Source: Lysinibacillus xylanilyticus
Lineage (GTDB): Bacteria; Bacillota; Bacilli; Bacillales_A; Planococcaceae
DNA length: 64,000 nucleotides
Assembly: GCF_001183605.1 (NCBI RefSeq)
Contig: NZ_LFXJ01000005.1
Location: 1,709,004 to 1,773,003, forward strand
Reading direction: 5' to 3'
Position numbers and translations under genes: made by a program. Numbering within the stretch: position 1 is the first letter of the stretch; the number at the start of each line of letters is the position of its first letter. The notes under the pieces were generated by a model that did no database searches, was not told where the DNA came from, and saw only the letters and a program-made list of their open reading frames with translations. Of the stretch, positions 24,408 through 32,933 are shown piece after piece.

Positions 24408-25340
24408 TTATTTCATTAATTCTTCAACAAATTCAACCGGTACATATGTTTTTGTTGGTTCTAATAAAGCTGGTGCTACTTTAAAATAACGAAGTGCTTT
24501 ATTATAGCCATATTCTTTTTGACCACGTGTAATTGTATAAGATAATGCGCCTTTAGAGATAATAGCGCCTTTTCCTGTTGATTCTACTTTAAAGCCTAAC
24601 TCTTCGGCAATTAAACGTAGGGGTACCATTTTAGTACCTTCAACCTCATAAAAGTCATTGTTAATAATCTCTTGTACAGCAGCTTTAGACGGATCCGTTT
24701 CACCAGGCTCTTGTGCAATTGTATCTAAAACGACAACTTTAGAAGGTGGTGTTTGTGCTGGGATACTCATTGTTGCAATTGTATAGAACACTAGTAAATG
24801 TTGTTCTGCTAAATCCTCAGTCTTCACTTTTTTACCAGATAAGCTAAGTATTTCCGTTTCTTTACCAACATTCAATTTTAACGTATTATCAGTATTCACT
24901 AATTCTTTATTGAAAAAGTCTACTTCTACAGTTCCCATTTCTTTTGTTTCAACAATAATTACCTCTGGGTTATATTGTGGTGGATAAATCATAAGCATTG
25001 GCTTATTAGCATATGTGTATGCCGTTACTTTATCACCTTTTTGTAGTTTAACTTCTTTACCGGTATTATCGAAAACTAGTGTATCGTCATTTACGACAAA
25101 AACATTTGTGTTTTCGTCCTCTTTAACAGTGTAATATGTTGAATCCTCACGTTTTTCAACATTCTCAATTGTTCCAGTTATTTTAATAAAAATAGGTTGA
25201 ACTTGTGGATTTTGCTCATTATTATCAGTAGCGTTCGTCACAACCGCTTCTCCTTCGTTTGCTGATGCAGTTGGAGCAACTACAGCGCCCCCGATTAATA
25301 ATGCTGACATGGCAAATGGTACGACTTTCGTCATTTTCAT
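24408..25340 (-). CDS. Secreted protein with copper-amine-oxidase-like N-terminal domain
   Basis: A 310-residue exported protein. A signal peptide ends about residue 27 (AVVAPTASANE). Residues 45-130 form a beta-rich OB-like domain (KITGTIENVEKREDSTYYTV). The C-terminal 80 residues match the copper amine oxidase N-terminal (stalk) repeat: TKMVPLRLIAEELGFKVEST and YVPVEFVEELMK. This domain is common in Bacilli cell-surface proteins and has no oxidase activity. AAGGAG precedes the ATG. Upstream lies a 21-bp minisatellite. Confidence 0.85.
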   Translation of the reverse strand: MKMTKVVPFAMSALLIGGAVVAPTASANEGEAVVTNATDNNEQNPQVQPIFIKITGTIENVEKREDSTYYTVKEDENTNVFVVNDDTLVFDNTGKEVKLQKGDKVTAYTYANKPMLMIYPPQYNPEVIIVETKEMGTVEVDFFNKELVNTDNTLKLNVGKETEILSLSGKKVKTEDLAEQHLLVFYTIATMSIPAQTPPSKVVVLDTIAQEPGETDPSKAAVQEIINNDFYEVEGTKMVPLRLIAEELGFKVESTGKGAIISKGALSYTITRGQKEYGYNKALRYFKVAPALLEPTKTYVPVEFVEELMK

Positions 25341-25514
25341 AAAAAAGCATCTCCTTCATTTCACGAATTCAAAGTAGTAGTCGGATATAAAAGAAAAAGG
25401 TTACAGCATTGCCAACATTTTTTCATTCCGCTAAAAAAAGCCGTGATTCTTTTACGATGAAGAATCACGGCTTTCACTTATACTATTTGGATGAGTATTT
25501 TATTCGGTTCGGGG

Positions 25515-26022
25515 GTATTCATTCATCTTCCGCGGGTATCTCTCTTCTTCGCGTAGCTATTCATTCGACTTCCGCGAGTATTTCCCTGCTTCCGGAGTAT
25601 TCACTCTTTTTCCGCGGGTATTCACCCTGCTTCCGCCAGTATTTACTCTGCTTCCGCGAGTATTCATCCTGCTTCCTCGAGTATTCACCCTACTTCCGCG
25701 GGTATTTACTCTGCTTCCGCGAGTATTCACCCTGCTTCCGCGGGTATTCACTCTTCTTCCACGGGTATTCACCCTGCTTCCGCGTGTATTTACTCTGCTT
25801 CCGCGTGTATTCACCCTGCTTCCGCGTGTATTTACTCTGCTTCCGCGTGTATTCACTCTTCTTCCGCGAGTATTCACCCTGCTTCCGCGGGTATTTACTC
25901 TGCTTCCGCGAGTATTTACTCTGCTTCCGCGAGTATTCACCCTGCTTCCGCGAGTATTCACCCTGCTTCCGCGGGTATTCATCCTGCTTCCGCGAGTATT
26001 CATCCTGCTTCCCGCAGGTATT
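25515..26022 (+). repeat. 21-bp minisatellite, about 24 units
   Basis: Units of 21 bp read G then TATTCACCCTGCTTCCGCG plus one variable base. Variation is mostly CACC/TTAC/CATC in the middle and the last base. The period is fixed, so frames on both strands stay open (CFREYS-like on plus, NTRGSRV-like on minus), but no start with a ribosome binding site supports translation. It lies between the GDPD gene's stop and the upstream region of the copper-amine-oxidase-like gene. The left-most units are more degenerate. Confidence 0.9.
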
Positions 26023-26040
26023 GCATATAATCACATTCAT

Positions 26041-27789
26041 TTAAAACATAAAATGAAGTAGGTTTAATATACGCTGTATAAAATATTCACGTTGATTTTG
26101 TTTTTTTCTTAATTTTAGAGCCACATCTGGAAGATCGGTAATGACTCCATTGACATTTTTCCGAATAAAATCGTGTAATGATTGATCTTTATTTAATGTC
26201 CATACAAACAAATCAATTTTTTGTTGCTTCATCTCACCGATAAGCTGATCTGTTACCCATGCTTCCTCAAGTGAAATAAAATCAACCGTTTCATCCATTG
26301 GACCAATATTTAATGCATAGACAATCCCAACACGTAAGTTCGGTGCCAATTTTTTTAACTGTGACATCATTTGTGGATCTGATGATTGCACATAATACTT
26401 ATCGAGCACCTTATAAGCTTTTAGTTTTTCTACTAACTTGGGTAATACATCTTCCGTTTCTTTACCATGAACTTTCAATTCAATCAGTAAGGAAACATTC
26501 AGTGCTTTTGCTATTTCAATAAAATCATCTAAAGATGAAATTTTGTCGTTAAAGCCATTCGCATGAATCGTTAACGTCTTTAATTCACCGAGCGTCATAT
26601 TGGCGATTACACCATTTTTACCTGTAAGTCTTCTTAATGTTCGATCATGAAATACAACGAACTGTCCATCTACCGTTTGCTGAATATCTGCCTCGATTAG
26701 GTCTGCACCAGCACTTGCTGCGCTGACAAGGCCACTGATTGTATTTTCCACATTACCCTCCGTGTAACCACGATGAGCAATAATTTTGGTATCTGGTGCA
26801 TAGACACTTTTCTCTAACGAAATTATGTTTATCACACTTAATGCGATGAAAACAAACAAAACGATGAATAACAATGGCTTATTGCGCCTTCTCCGAAATT
26901 TCGGTGTAAACCTTGACTTGCCTAAAGGCGTATTATAAGTAAAAGCCACCAAAACTTGTGAAAACATTGCTTGCAGTAAACTAAATAACACAACGAAGAC
27001 TATTTCTAAAAAAGCAAGAGTAATCGCCGCTGTGACCAGTGCTGTACTCGGTATCAAACGCTCCAAAATGTATAATGGCAAGGAGCTTATAAGTGTAATT
27101 CCAAGCATCAACAGCAAATGAACCGCAACAAGCATAGCTAATAATCCAAGGAGTTTAAACAAGCCCTGCTTTGATAAACGCCAACTCTGTATTAAAGAAC
27201 GAAATAATGATATGTTGGGCTGTATTGCAAAAATCGGCAATGCCAAAATGCTACGTATACCCACTATTATTAAAACTATTACTACAACAGCATAAAGTAA
27301 ACGACCAGATTGACTGCTCATTATTTCATCATTAAAAAAATGGGGGATGGACATTGCTTGAGTTAACGATAGTGGAAATATAAATGAAGCTAATGGCCAT
27401 AAAAGTGCAATATAAAGAAATAATAAAATGACTTGAATACTAAAAAAATAAATAACCTTACGATTGAGCTGCTGCCATATGTCTAGATATCGATAGCGAA
27501 TTCCCCGTTGTTGATAAAAGGCCATTAAAAAAAGAAAGCCCATTTCATAATAAATAAATAACAACATGAGCATGAACAAAAGAATAATCATCGAGATGAC
27601 AAAGGGATGCACCATAAAACTTTGAATATTTTGCTCGGTAATATGTGTGAAGCCCGTTACTCGCAGCATAAGCTTAAATACGATAGCCGTCATAGGAACA
27701 ATTAATAAAAACTGAAATAACTTAATCAGTGCGAAAACCTGTATATAATCGTAGCGATACAAATAAATATTGTAGACGGCTTGTCGCAT
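26041..27789 (-). CDS. Membrane-bound glycerophosphodiester phosphodiesterase
   Basis: A 582-residue protein. The N-terminal 320 residues form the glycerophosphoryl diester phosphodiesterase membrane domain, about eight helices. A catalytic GDPD TIM barrel follows: IIAHRGYTEGNVENT near residue 335, GADLIEADIQQTVDGQFVVF and HDRTLRRLTG. His, Arg, Glu and Asp active-site residues are all present. It hydrolyses glycerophosphodiesters to glycerol-3-phosphate and an alcohol at the membrane. AGAGGGA sets the ATG at 27789; the frame also contains an earlier ATG at 27810 without a site. Confidence 0.93.
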   Translation of the reverse strand: MRQAVYNIYLYRYDYIQVFALIKLFQFLLIVPMTAIVFKLMLRVTGFTHITEQNIQSFMVHPFVISMIILLFMLMLLFIYYEMGFLFLMAFYQQRGIRYRYLDIWQQLNRKVIYFFSIQVILLFLYIALLWPLASFIFPLSLTQAMSIPHFFNDEIMSSQSGRLLYAVVVIVLIIVGIRSILALPIFAIQPNISLFRSLIQSWRLSKQGLFKLLGLLAMLVAVHLLLMLGITLISSLPLYILERLIPSTALVTAAITLAFLEIVFVVLFSLLQAMFSQVLVAFTYNTPLGKSRFTPKFRRRRNKPLLFIVLFVFIALSVINIISLEKSVYAPDTKIIAHRGYTEGNVENTISGLVSAASAGADLIEADIQQTVDGQFVVFHDRTLRRLTGKNGVIANMTLGELKTLTIHANGFNDKISSLDDFIEIAKALNVSLLIELKVHGKETEDVLPKLVEKLKAYKVLDKYYVQSSDPQMMSQLKKLAPNLRVGIVYALNIGPMDETVDFISLEEAWVTDQLIGEMKQQKIDLFVWTLNKDQSLHDFIRKNVNGVITDLPDVALKLRKKQNQREYFIQRILNLLHFMF

Positions 27790-28002
27790 TACTTGTCCCT
27801 CTTTGTGCATTTCCCCACCCCAGTCATACCTATCGTATCCCCTATCTTAAGCATCTTTACGAATTTTATAAGCTCTTCCTATATGATATGTAAAGCAATT
27901 TATTTTAAATTACTTTTCGCATTTGAAATACAATTTGTTCCATATAATATGCGAGGAAAAATGATAAGATTTCTGTATTTTTAGTGTCTATAAATATTTT
28001 CT

Positions 28003-28029
28003 TGAAACTTTTTTGTATGTAACTCAGTA
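28003..28029 (+). promoter_or_regulatory. Possible ECF-type promoter
   Basis: TGAAAC (28003-28008), a following T-rich run and CAGTA after 16 bases resemble SigW/SigX-class promoters (TGAAAC-N16-CGTA), with a weaker -10. Confidence 0.3.
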
Positions 28030-28067
28030 AATAATAGAATCGATACAAATTAAGGGGGCTAATAATT

Positions 28068-28283
28068 ATGAGACAAACATTTTTTAACTTTGGAGATATT
28101 AGTACAACCGTACTTCTTGTAATTTTCCTGGCCCTATTTTTCGTGATGATTAATATGATTAAAAAAATGAAATCTACAGCTCCTGTGCCTCCCCAAGAAA
28201 CTCTTCAGCAAAAAGTAGATGATTTAACAACACGAGTGACAACACTAGAACATCAAGTAAAAAATTTATCAGAAAGGCGCTAG
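28068..28283 (+). CDS. Small membrane protein with coiled-coil tail
   Basis: A 71-residue protein. One transmembrane helix (residues 13-31) is followed by a basic stop-transfer segment (KKMK) and a Pro-rich linker. A heptad-patterned C-terminus (LQQKVDDLTTRVTTLEHQVK) should form a coiled coil. The family is unknown; the layout resembles small envelope-stress or scaffold proteins. AAGGGGG precedes the ATG. A bidirectional terminator follows. Confidence 0.75.
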   Translation: MRQTFFNFGDISTTVLLVIFLALFFVMINMIKKMKSTAPVPPQETLQQKVDDLTTRVTTLEHQVKNLSERR

Positions 28284-28306
28284 CTCCTAATAAATATTGA
28301 TGAATG

Positions 28307-28344
28307 AAAAAAACGCTGTAAAGTTTATTCTTTACAGCGTTTTT
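28307..28344 (+). terminator. Bidirectional terminator
   Basis: AAACGCTGTAAAG (28311-28323) with CTTTACAGCGTTT (28330-28342) plus A/T runs on both sides. It serves the small membrane protein gene and the converging amidohydrolase gene. Confidence 0.9.
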
Positions 28345-29899
28345 CATAAACGATACGGCCATCAACAACCGTATATGCGACTTTTATTTGTGGAATGTTC
28401 TCAATATCTATTGTAAAAAGATCTTCTTCTAAAACTGTGAAGTCTGCTGTATAGCCCTTTTCAATCTTTCCTCGAACATGGTCTTGAGCTATTATTTGTG
28501 CAGCTCCTACAGTATAGAGTCTTACTGCCTCAAAACGTGAAATCTTCTCTTCTGGACCGTAGCCGTTATGGGATTCCCCAAAATTCCGTCTTGTTACTGC
28601 AGCATATATACCAAATAAAGGATTTGGCACTTCAATCGGGGCATCACTGCCACCCGCAACAACTAATCCACGATTTAACAGCGATTTTAATGGGTGCAAA
28701 CCTTTCGCTCTTTCTTCTCCTAGCCTAGCTAGTTCCGCCGAATACTCACCCTGCACAAATTGAGGCTGCATATCTATTGCGACAGGCAATGCAGCAAGTT
28801 TTTCTAGAATATCTTCATCAATCAAGCTGCAATGAATAACACGATCTAATTGTCCTTCGCGGGGTGGATAGGCGGCAAATACTTTTAAAATTGTTTCAAT
28901 GGCTAAATCACCAATGGCATGAACCGCCACTGTTTGTCCATACTGACGTGCAAGTTTAACATATTCCGCTAATTGTTCTGTTGAATGTACAAGCATACCG
29001 TAATTGCCTGGCTCATCGCAGTATGGTTCTCGTAGGGCAGCAGTTCGTCCTCCAAAGGCACCATCGATAAAGATCTTCATTGCACCAAACTCTAGATACG
29101 GAGAAGATAGTTCCTCCATCTTGGCAACTTCCTCAAATACCGTGTGGTGTTGTAATAAATGAACTTTAAACGATTGCTTTGCCTCGACAATCTTCCGAAA
29201 AGCATTTATTGGTTGAAACGGTGGCCCGTAGTAGCTTAAATCCTCAGAATGGCCACCCACTAAACCATATGATTGCAAGGATACTACCGCCTTTTCAAGA
29301 GCATCCTCAATATACTCAGGAGTAATATGAGGCATATGGTTTACAATCATATACAATGCTGCATCCTTTAAGACTCCCGTTAGCTGTCCATCCACCTTAT
29401 CAATGACGCCACCTTCTGGAGATGATGTGTCCTTTGTAATTCCCGCAAATGCCAGCGCTTTGGAATTAGCCAGAATTAAATGATGGCAGCTTCGCTTAAT
29501 AATTAAATGGGCATCCCCTAGAGCATCAAGCTCCGCTAATGTTGGGAAAATAGGATCTTCAAATTGTGTCTCATTAAGGCCTATAGCAATCACCCATTCA
29601 TCAGTGGGAACTTCTAGCATCCGTTCACGAATAATTACCAGTAGCTCATCCTTACTTCTAACGTTCGAGACATCAATATGCTTTAATTTCTCCCCGTAGC
29701 CAATAATATGTAAATGACTATCGACAAAGCCTGGATACATTACATTTCCTTGTAAATGTCTAATAGAAGTAGCTTGTGGCGACAAGCTGTCTACTGAGCC
29801 TGTCGCCACAATTTTTCCTTCTTTTACAAGGACTGCTTCAACTGTTTCGCCAACTTGCGCCATTGTGTAAATTTTTCCACCTGTCCATAACGTTGCCAA
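28325..29899 (-). CDS. YtcJ-like metal-dependent amidohydrolase
   Basis: A 524-residue cytosolic hydrolase of the amidohydrolase superfamily (Amidohydro_3). The metal-site motif GFVDSHLHI is near residue 60, followed by the mid-barrel FIDGAFGGRTAALREP, the VAVHAIGDLAIETIL histidines and the late GGSDAPIEVPNPL Asp. The substrate is unknown. AAAGGAGG lies six bases before a TTG at 29899, so the longer frame from 29932 is rejected. The latter would also overlap the B repeat just upstream. Confidence 0.92.
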   Translation of the reverse strand: MATLWTGGKIYTMAQVGETVEAVLVKEGKIVATGSVDSLSPQATSIRHLQGNVMYPGFVDSHLHIIGYGEKLKHIDVSNVRSKDELLVIIRERMLEVPTDEWVIAIGLNETQFEDPIFPTLAELDALGDAHLIIKRSCHHLILANSKALAFAGITKDTSSPEGGVIDKVDGQLTGVLKDAALYMIVNHMPHITPEYIEDALEKAVVSLQSYGLVGGHSEDLSYYGPPFQPINAFRKIVEAKQSFKVHLLQHHTVFEEVAKMEELSSPYLEFGAMKIFIDGAFGGRTAALREPYCDEPGNYGMLVHSTEQLAEYVKLARQYGQTVAVHAIGDLAIETILKVFAAYPPREGQLDRVIHCSLIDEDILEKLAALPVAIDMQPQFVQGEYSAELARLGEERAKGLHPLKSLLNRGLVVAGGSDAPIEVPNPLFGIYAAVTRRNFGESHNGYGPEEKISRFEAVRLYTVGAAQIIAQDHVRGKIEKGYTADFTVLEEDLFTIDIENIPQIKVAYTVVDGRIVYEKRCKE

Positions 29900-29926
29900 A
29901 ACAATTCCTCCTTTGCAATCGCTTCT

Positions 29927-30066
29927 AATCAATTATGCCTCGGCATAATTGTAGCTGTCGCTTTGCTTTCGCTACAGAAAACATTTGCCGCTGTCGCGCA
30001 AATAAACAATGCGTCCGGAGGCTTTAACTTCTTTCAGCGGGTGTTTGGACCCCACTGAAAGAAATT
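29927..30066 (+). repeat. Family B repeat overlapping the bioY 3' end
   Basis: AATCAATTATGCCTCGGCAT palindrome at the left, CGTCCGGAGGCTTTAACTTC and the CAGCGGG..CCCACTG palindrome at the right. The right arm supplies the bioY stop codon. Confidence 0.85.
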
Positions 30067-30599
30067 AAATGTGCTTGTTCTAAGCGACGACGTACAATTA
30101 CGCCAAACCATGCTGCCAGAACAGCTTTCACAATACCTACAACTATAAATGGTGCTGCACCACCCATAAATGCAGCTGTCCAAGTTAAATCTCCGACAAT
30201 TTTTAACCAAGCCGTTCCAAACGCCAATGTCACAACCATCCCAATCACATTCGCAATGATGGCTTGGAAAATTGTAATGCCGAATTTATCTAAATATAAG
30301 CCCATAATGATTGCACTAACTAGGAATCCAACAATATAGCCCCCTGTTGGACCAATCAAAATTCCAATTCCACCCGACATACCTGAAAATACCGGAAGAC
30401 TAGCTGCACCAAGTAAAATATAAAGCAGTACTGATAATGTACCAAGTCTTGTCCCTAAAATCGTTACAACTAAGCCTACTGCTAATGTTTGTCCTGTAAT
30501 TGGAATAAGTGGTAGCGGAATTGTTACTTGTGCAAGAACAGCAATAATCGCTGCTCCAAATGCCGCTAACACATAATTGTATGTACTACTCTTTTTCAA
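30024..30599 (-). CDS. bioY: Biotin transporter substrate-binding protein BioY
   Basis: A 191-residue integral membrane S-component of an ECF-type vitamin transporter, with about six helices. Conserved parts are PLPLIPITGQTLAVGL, GLYLDKFG, and SGGIGILIGPTGGYIVGFL. It binds biotin and works with the shared energy-coupling module, not seen here. TTG at 30599 is supported by AGGGAGGC; a longer frame from 30680 would include the promoter and operator. The last 13 residues are encoded by the family B repeat, so the native C-terminus is altered. Regulated by BirA (operator 30621-30649). Confidence 0.95.
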   Translation of the reverse strand: MKKSSTYNYVLAAFGAAIIAVLAQVTIPLPLIPITGQTLAVGLVVTILGTRLGTLSVLLYILLGAASLPVFSGMSGGIGILIGPTGGYIVGFLVSAIIMGLYLDKFGITIFQAIIANVIGMVVTLAFGTAWLKIVGDLTWTAAFMGGAAPFIVVGIVKAVLAAWFGVIVRRRLEQAHLISFSGVQTPAERS

Positions 30600-30620
30600 A
30601 CTAAATTGCCTCCCTTTGTA

Positions 30621-30680
30621 TGTTAACTCATGCTGAAAACAAGTTAACACAAAGATAATGCAAATAAAAACTGTTGTCAA
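30621..30680 (-). promoter_or_regulatory. bioY promoter with BirA operator
   Basis: TGTTAAC (30621-30627), 15 bases, GTTAACA (30643-30649) is a perfect match to the Firmicute BirA box. On the minus strand TTGACA (30675-30680) and TTATCT (30653-30658), spacer 16, place the transcription start inside the operator. Biotin-bound BirA should therefore repress bioY. Confidence 0.88.
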
Positions 30681-30746
30681 TCTATTTCGAAAAATTGCTA
30701 TAAAAAAAGAAATTGCTATAGTGAACTAGCAATTTCTCTTCACAAA

Positions 30747-31409
30747 TTACCAAAGCGGATCATTGATAGGATCATTTTCTTGTAAATCAAAGACATATGG
30801 TGCTAATAGACGATAATAAATAAGAACACCAACTATAAAGAAAATAATTCCAATCGTAATATTATCAAAAACAAATTGCATAAAAACGAAAAAAGGAATT
30901 GGAAATGTTAAAATGCCACCCATTTTCATAGATTTTTTTGTGCGATATTGTTTTTTCCCACAATAAGGACATTCCAGTTGTCCATTTTTTCGGTACATTT
31001 TTCGAGCTTGGTTCTCCGACCAAGTTTCCCCACACTCAATGCACACTGGTAGACCATATCCTTTCTTAATTAATACGCGTTTAACAATAAAAGCAATCCC
31101 TACAAAAAAGCTAAAAAGCAATATACCATTTACTAAATCGTATTGTAAAAATGTCCATATACTCCATGTGTCCGATTTTTGCTGTAAGCTAGATGCCTGA
31201 TGACTTCCTGAATTTCTATTGTGTGATAATAAATAACTAAAACCAATGACAAAAAGCGTAAACGTTGCTAGTACCACGCGATATTGCCACGGACTACTTC
31301 TTCTTTGTTTAGTTTTACTACGAGCTTTTTGGGCAATCATTAATTTCTTCTGATCTGTAAGACTTACATCTCGAAGTTCATTTAGCACCTCTTCTTTAAA
31401 TTGATTCAT
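30747..31409 (-). CDS. Putative anti-sigma factor with zinc ribbon
   Basis: A 220-residue membrane protein. A cytoplasmic N-terminus of about 45 residues (FKEEVLNELRDVSLTDQKKL) precedes a first helix. Another helix comes near residue 100, then a CIECGETWSE..CPYCGKKQY zinc ribbon of the TIGR04104 type and two more helices. It follows an ECF sigma gene with a 14-base overlap, the standard position for its anti-sigma factor. ATG at 31409 is set by GGGAGGTG. The role is inferred from position, since no classical ZAS motif (HxxxCxxC) is present. Confidence 0.7.
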   Translation of the reverse strand: MNQFKEEVLNELRDVSLTDQKKLMIAQKARSKTKQRRSSPWQYRVVLATFTLFVIGFSYLLSHNRNSGSHQASSLQQKSDTWSIWTFLQYDLVNGILLFSFFVGIAFIVKRVLIKKGYGLPVCIECGETWSENQARKMYRKNGQLECPYCGKKQYRTKKSMKMGGILTFPIPFFVFMQFVFDNITIGIIFFIVGVLIYYRLLAPYVFDLQENDPINDPLW

Positions 31410-31911
31410 GGCGTAACACCTCCCAATCATAATCACCGATTGCTGTTGCAAGTTGCTTTCTAGCACGCTGTAATCTTGTGCGTATCGTTGCCTCTGGACA
31501 ACATACGAGCTGTGCAATTTCTACTGTCGTCATATCCTCAAAATAATAGAGAATCAGCACTTCCCTATATGCCACCGATAATGTAAACAAAGCTTCCACT
31601 AGCTCTCGTTTTGTAGACTTTGCAAGAAATTCTTTTTCAGGCGTAACCGCTGTCGTACGTCCTGTTATTTTTTCAAAGAGTGTCAGTCGTTTACTTTTCC
31701 AGCTACGCAAATAATCGTGGCTTCGATTGACCGTCATTTTCACTAAATATGTACGTAATGATGATTCTTGACGAAATTGCTCCTGCTTTTGATAAAAAGC
31801 GATAAACACATCCTGCACAATGTCTTCTGCTGTTGCTTCATTTTTCACATATAAATAAGCAACCTTTAATAAATAGTCACCATGCTCGGCAATAATTTTT
31901 TCGATATCCAT
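31396..31911 (-). CDS. ECF RNA polymerase sigma factor
   Basis: A 171-residue alternative sigma factor. Sigma region 2 spans about residues 8-75 (HGDYLLKVAYLYVKNEATAE, DIVQDVFIAFYQKQEQF). Region 4 spans about 115-165 (TLSVAYREVLILYYFEDMTT, then CPEATIRTRLQRARKQL). Length and regions fit the SigV/SigX/YlaC-like ECF group. AGGAGAGG precedes the ATG. An ECF-type promoter lies 30-56 bases upstream, pointing to autoregulation. Confidence 0.93.
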   Translation of the reverse strand: MDIEKIIAEHGDYLLKVAYLYVKNEATAEDIVQDVFIAFYQKQEQFRQESSLRTYLVKMTVNRSHDYLRSWKSKRLTLFEKITGRTTAVTPEKEFLAKSTKRELVEALFTLSVAYREVLILYYFEDMTTVEIAQLVCCPEATIRTRLQRARKQLATAIGDYDWEVLRHESI

Positions 31912-31940
31912 CGCTGTCCTCTCCTTCTTTCTAAACTATT

Positions 31941-31967
31941 GACGGAAGCCACTTCATTTCCGATTCA
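31941..31967 (-). promoter_or_regulatory. ECF-type autoregulatory promoter
   Basis: On the minus strand TGAATC (-35, 31962-31967) and CGTC (-10, 31941-31944) are 17 bases apart, matching the TGAAAC-N16/17-CGTC form used by Bacillus ECF sigma factors. Confidence 0.65.
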
Positions 31968-32005
31968 TTTTTTCTAAAAATTTTTTAAAAGAAAGTCTTT
32001 TTTTC

Positions 32006-32042
32006 ATATTAAAAGCGTATTCGAGAATTTTCGAATACGCTG
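32006..32042 (-). terminator. Terminator of the lipoprotein gene at 32076
   Basis: AGCGTATTCGA (32014-32024) with TCGAATACGCT (32031-32041), followed by TTTTAAT on the minus strand. Confidence 0.8.
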
Positions 32043-32075
32043 GTTTTCAAGTGGCAAATACATAAAAATCTACCT

Positions 32076-32576
32076 TTATAACGTTTCAATTTTTTGAAAA
32101 ATCTCTTTGTAAAGGGTATCTAACTCTTTTTCATCTTTTAAATAGAAATACCAAGCATCTTCTCTATTTGCATCTACATCAGATAAATAAATTGTCGTAT
32201 GTGAACCATTATTTAATGATTCCCAATGAGCTGTTTCATAGGTAAGCCCCTCTCTTGTGAATGGAAAATGACGTTTTGTTGAATCAAAAAAAATAATAGG
32301 TATTTTAGAATTATTATAAACTTTAACAAATCTATCTTCTGATGCTTCATCAAACATCACTGGTGTTATTATAACAGCATCAAAATTTGTTGATATATGC
32401 AATGTATCTTCACTAAATTCATTTAATGAAATTGGTTGGAAATGAATTTTTTCGTTATTTAATTTAGGAATATCACCAACTACAGCAATTTTTAAAGGTG
32501 CTCCATCATATTTAACTTCATCATTTGAACACGCAACTAAAAATAACAAACTTAATATTAATAGAATTTTTTTCAA
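32076..32576 (-). CDS. Unrecognised lipoprotein
   Basis: A 166-residue exported lipoprotein. The N-terminal KK, a hydrophobic stretch and the lipobox LVAC place the lipidated Cys at residue 16. The mature part begins acidic and has an alternating beta-alpha pattern (PLKIAVVGDIP, FDAVIITPVMFDEAS, IPIIFFDST), like half of a Rossmann or periplasmic-binding fold. The family was not recognised. TTG start with AAGGGGAA. It is a lone gene with its own terminator. Confidence 0.7.
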   Translation of the reverse strand: MKKILLILSLLFLVACSNDEVKYDGAPLKIAVVGDIPKLNNEKIHFQPISLNEFSEDTLHISTNFDAVIITPVMFDEASEDRFVKVYNNSKIPIIFFDSTKRHFPFTREGLTYETAHWESLNNGSHTTIYLSDVDANREDAWYFYLKDEKELDTLYKEIFQKIETL

Positions 32577-32933
32577 ATTTATTCCCCTTCGTTTTATTAA
32601 CTAAGCTTACTTATGTTTCTTTCATTTATATTATCATTATACAAATATTCTCAAAAACTTTATTATGCTATCATTTTTCTTCGGTGCGTTAATAGACGTT
32701 CTATATCCGCATTGGATAAATTTTATAATTCCAGTGATAATCTCAACTCCCTTCATAACTTTTCCGCCTTCGAACATATATAATTTAATAATCATATATC
32801 AACACCTTAATTAAATAGAACCAAAAGAAAAGAATCTGCAAAACTCCAACGACTGGTTCGTTGAAGTAAAACAGATTCTTTATAATTGGAAATATCACAA
32901 TTTAAAATCCACCAGTACCATCATCTGACCTGG
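32577..32933. other. Intergenic region
   Basis: AT-rich. It holds the terminator of the downstream-reading GGDEF gene at 32829-32884 (AAAGAATCTG with CAGATTCTTT, inner CAACGA/TCGTTG). Nothing else was seen. Confidence 0.6.

Noticed and set aside
25515..26022. CRISPR array
   Set aside because: Units are directly abutting 21-mers with no unique spacers, and no cas genes are near.
25409..26044. Repeat proteins encoded by the minisatellite on both strands
   Set aside because: Open frames follow from the 21-bp period; none has a convincing ribosome binding site and composition is extreme.
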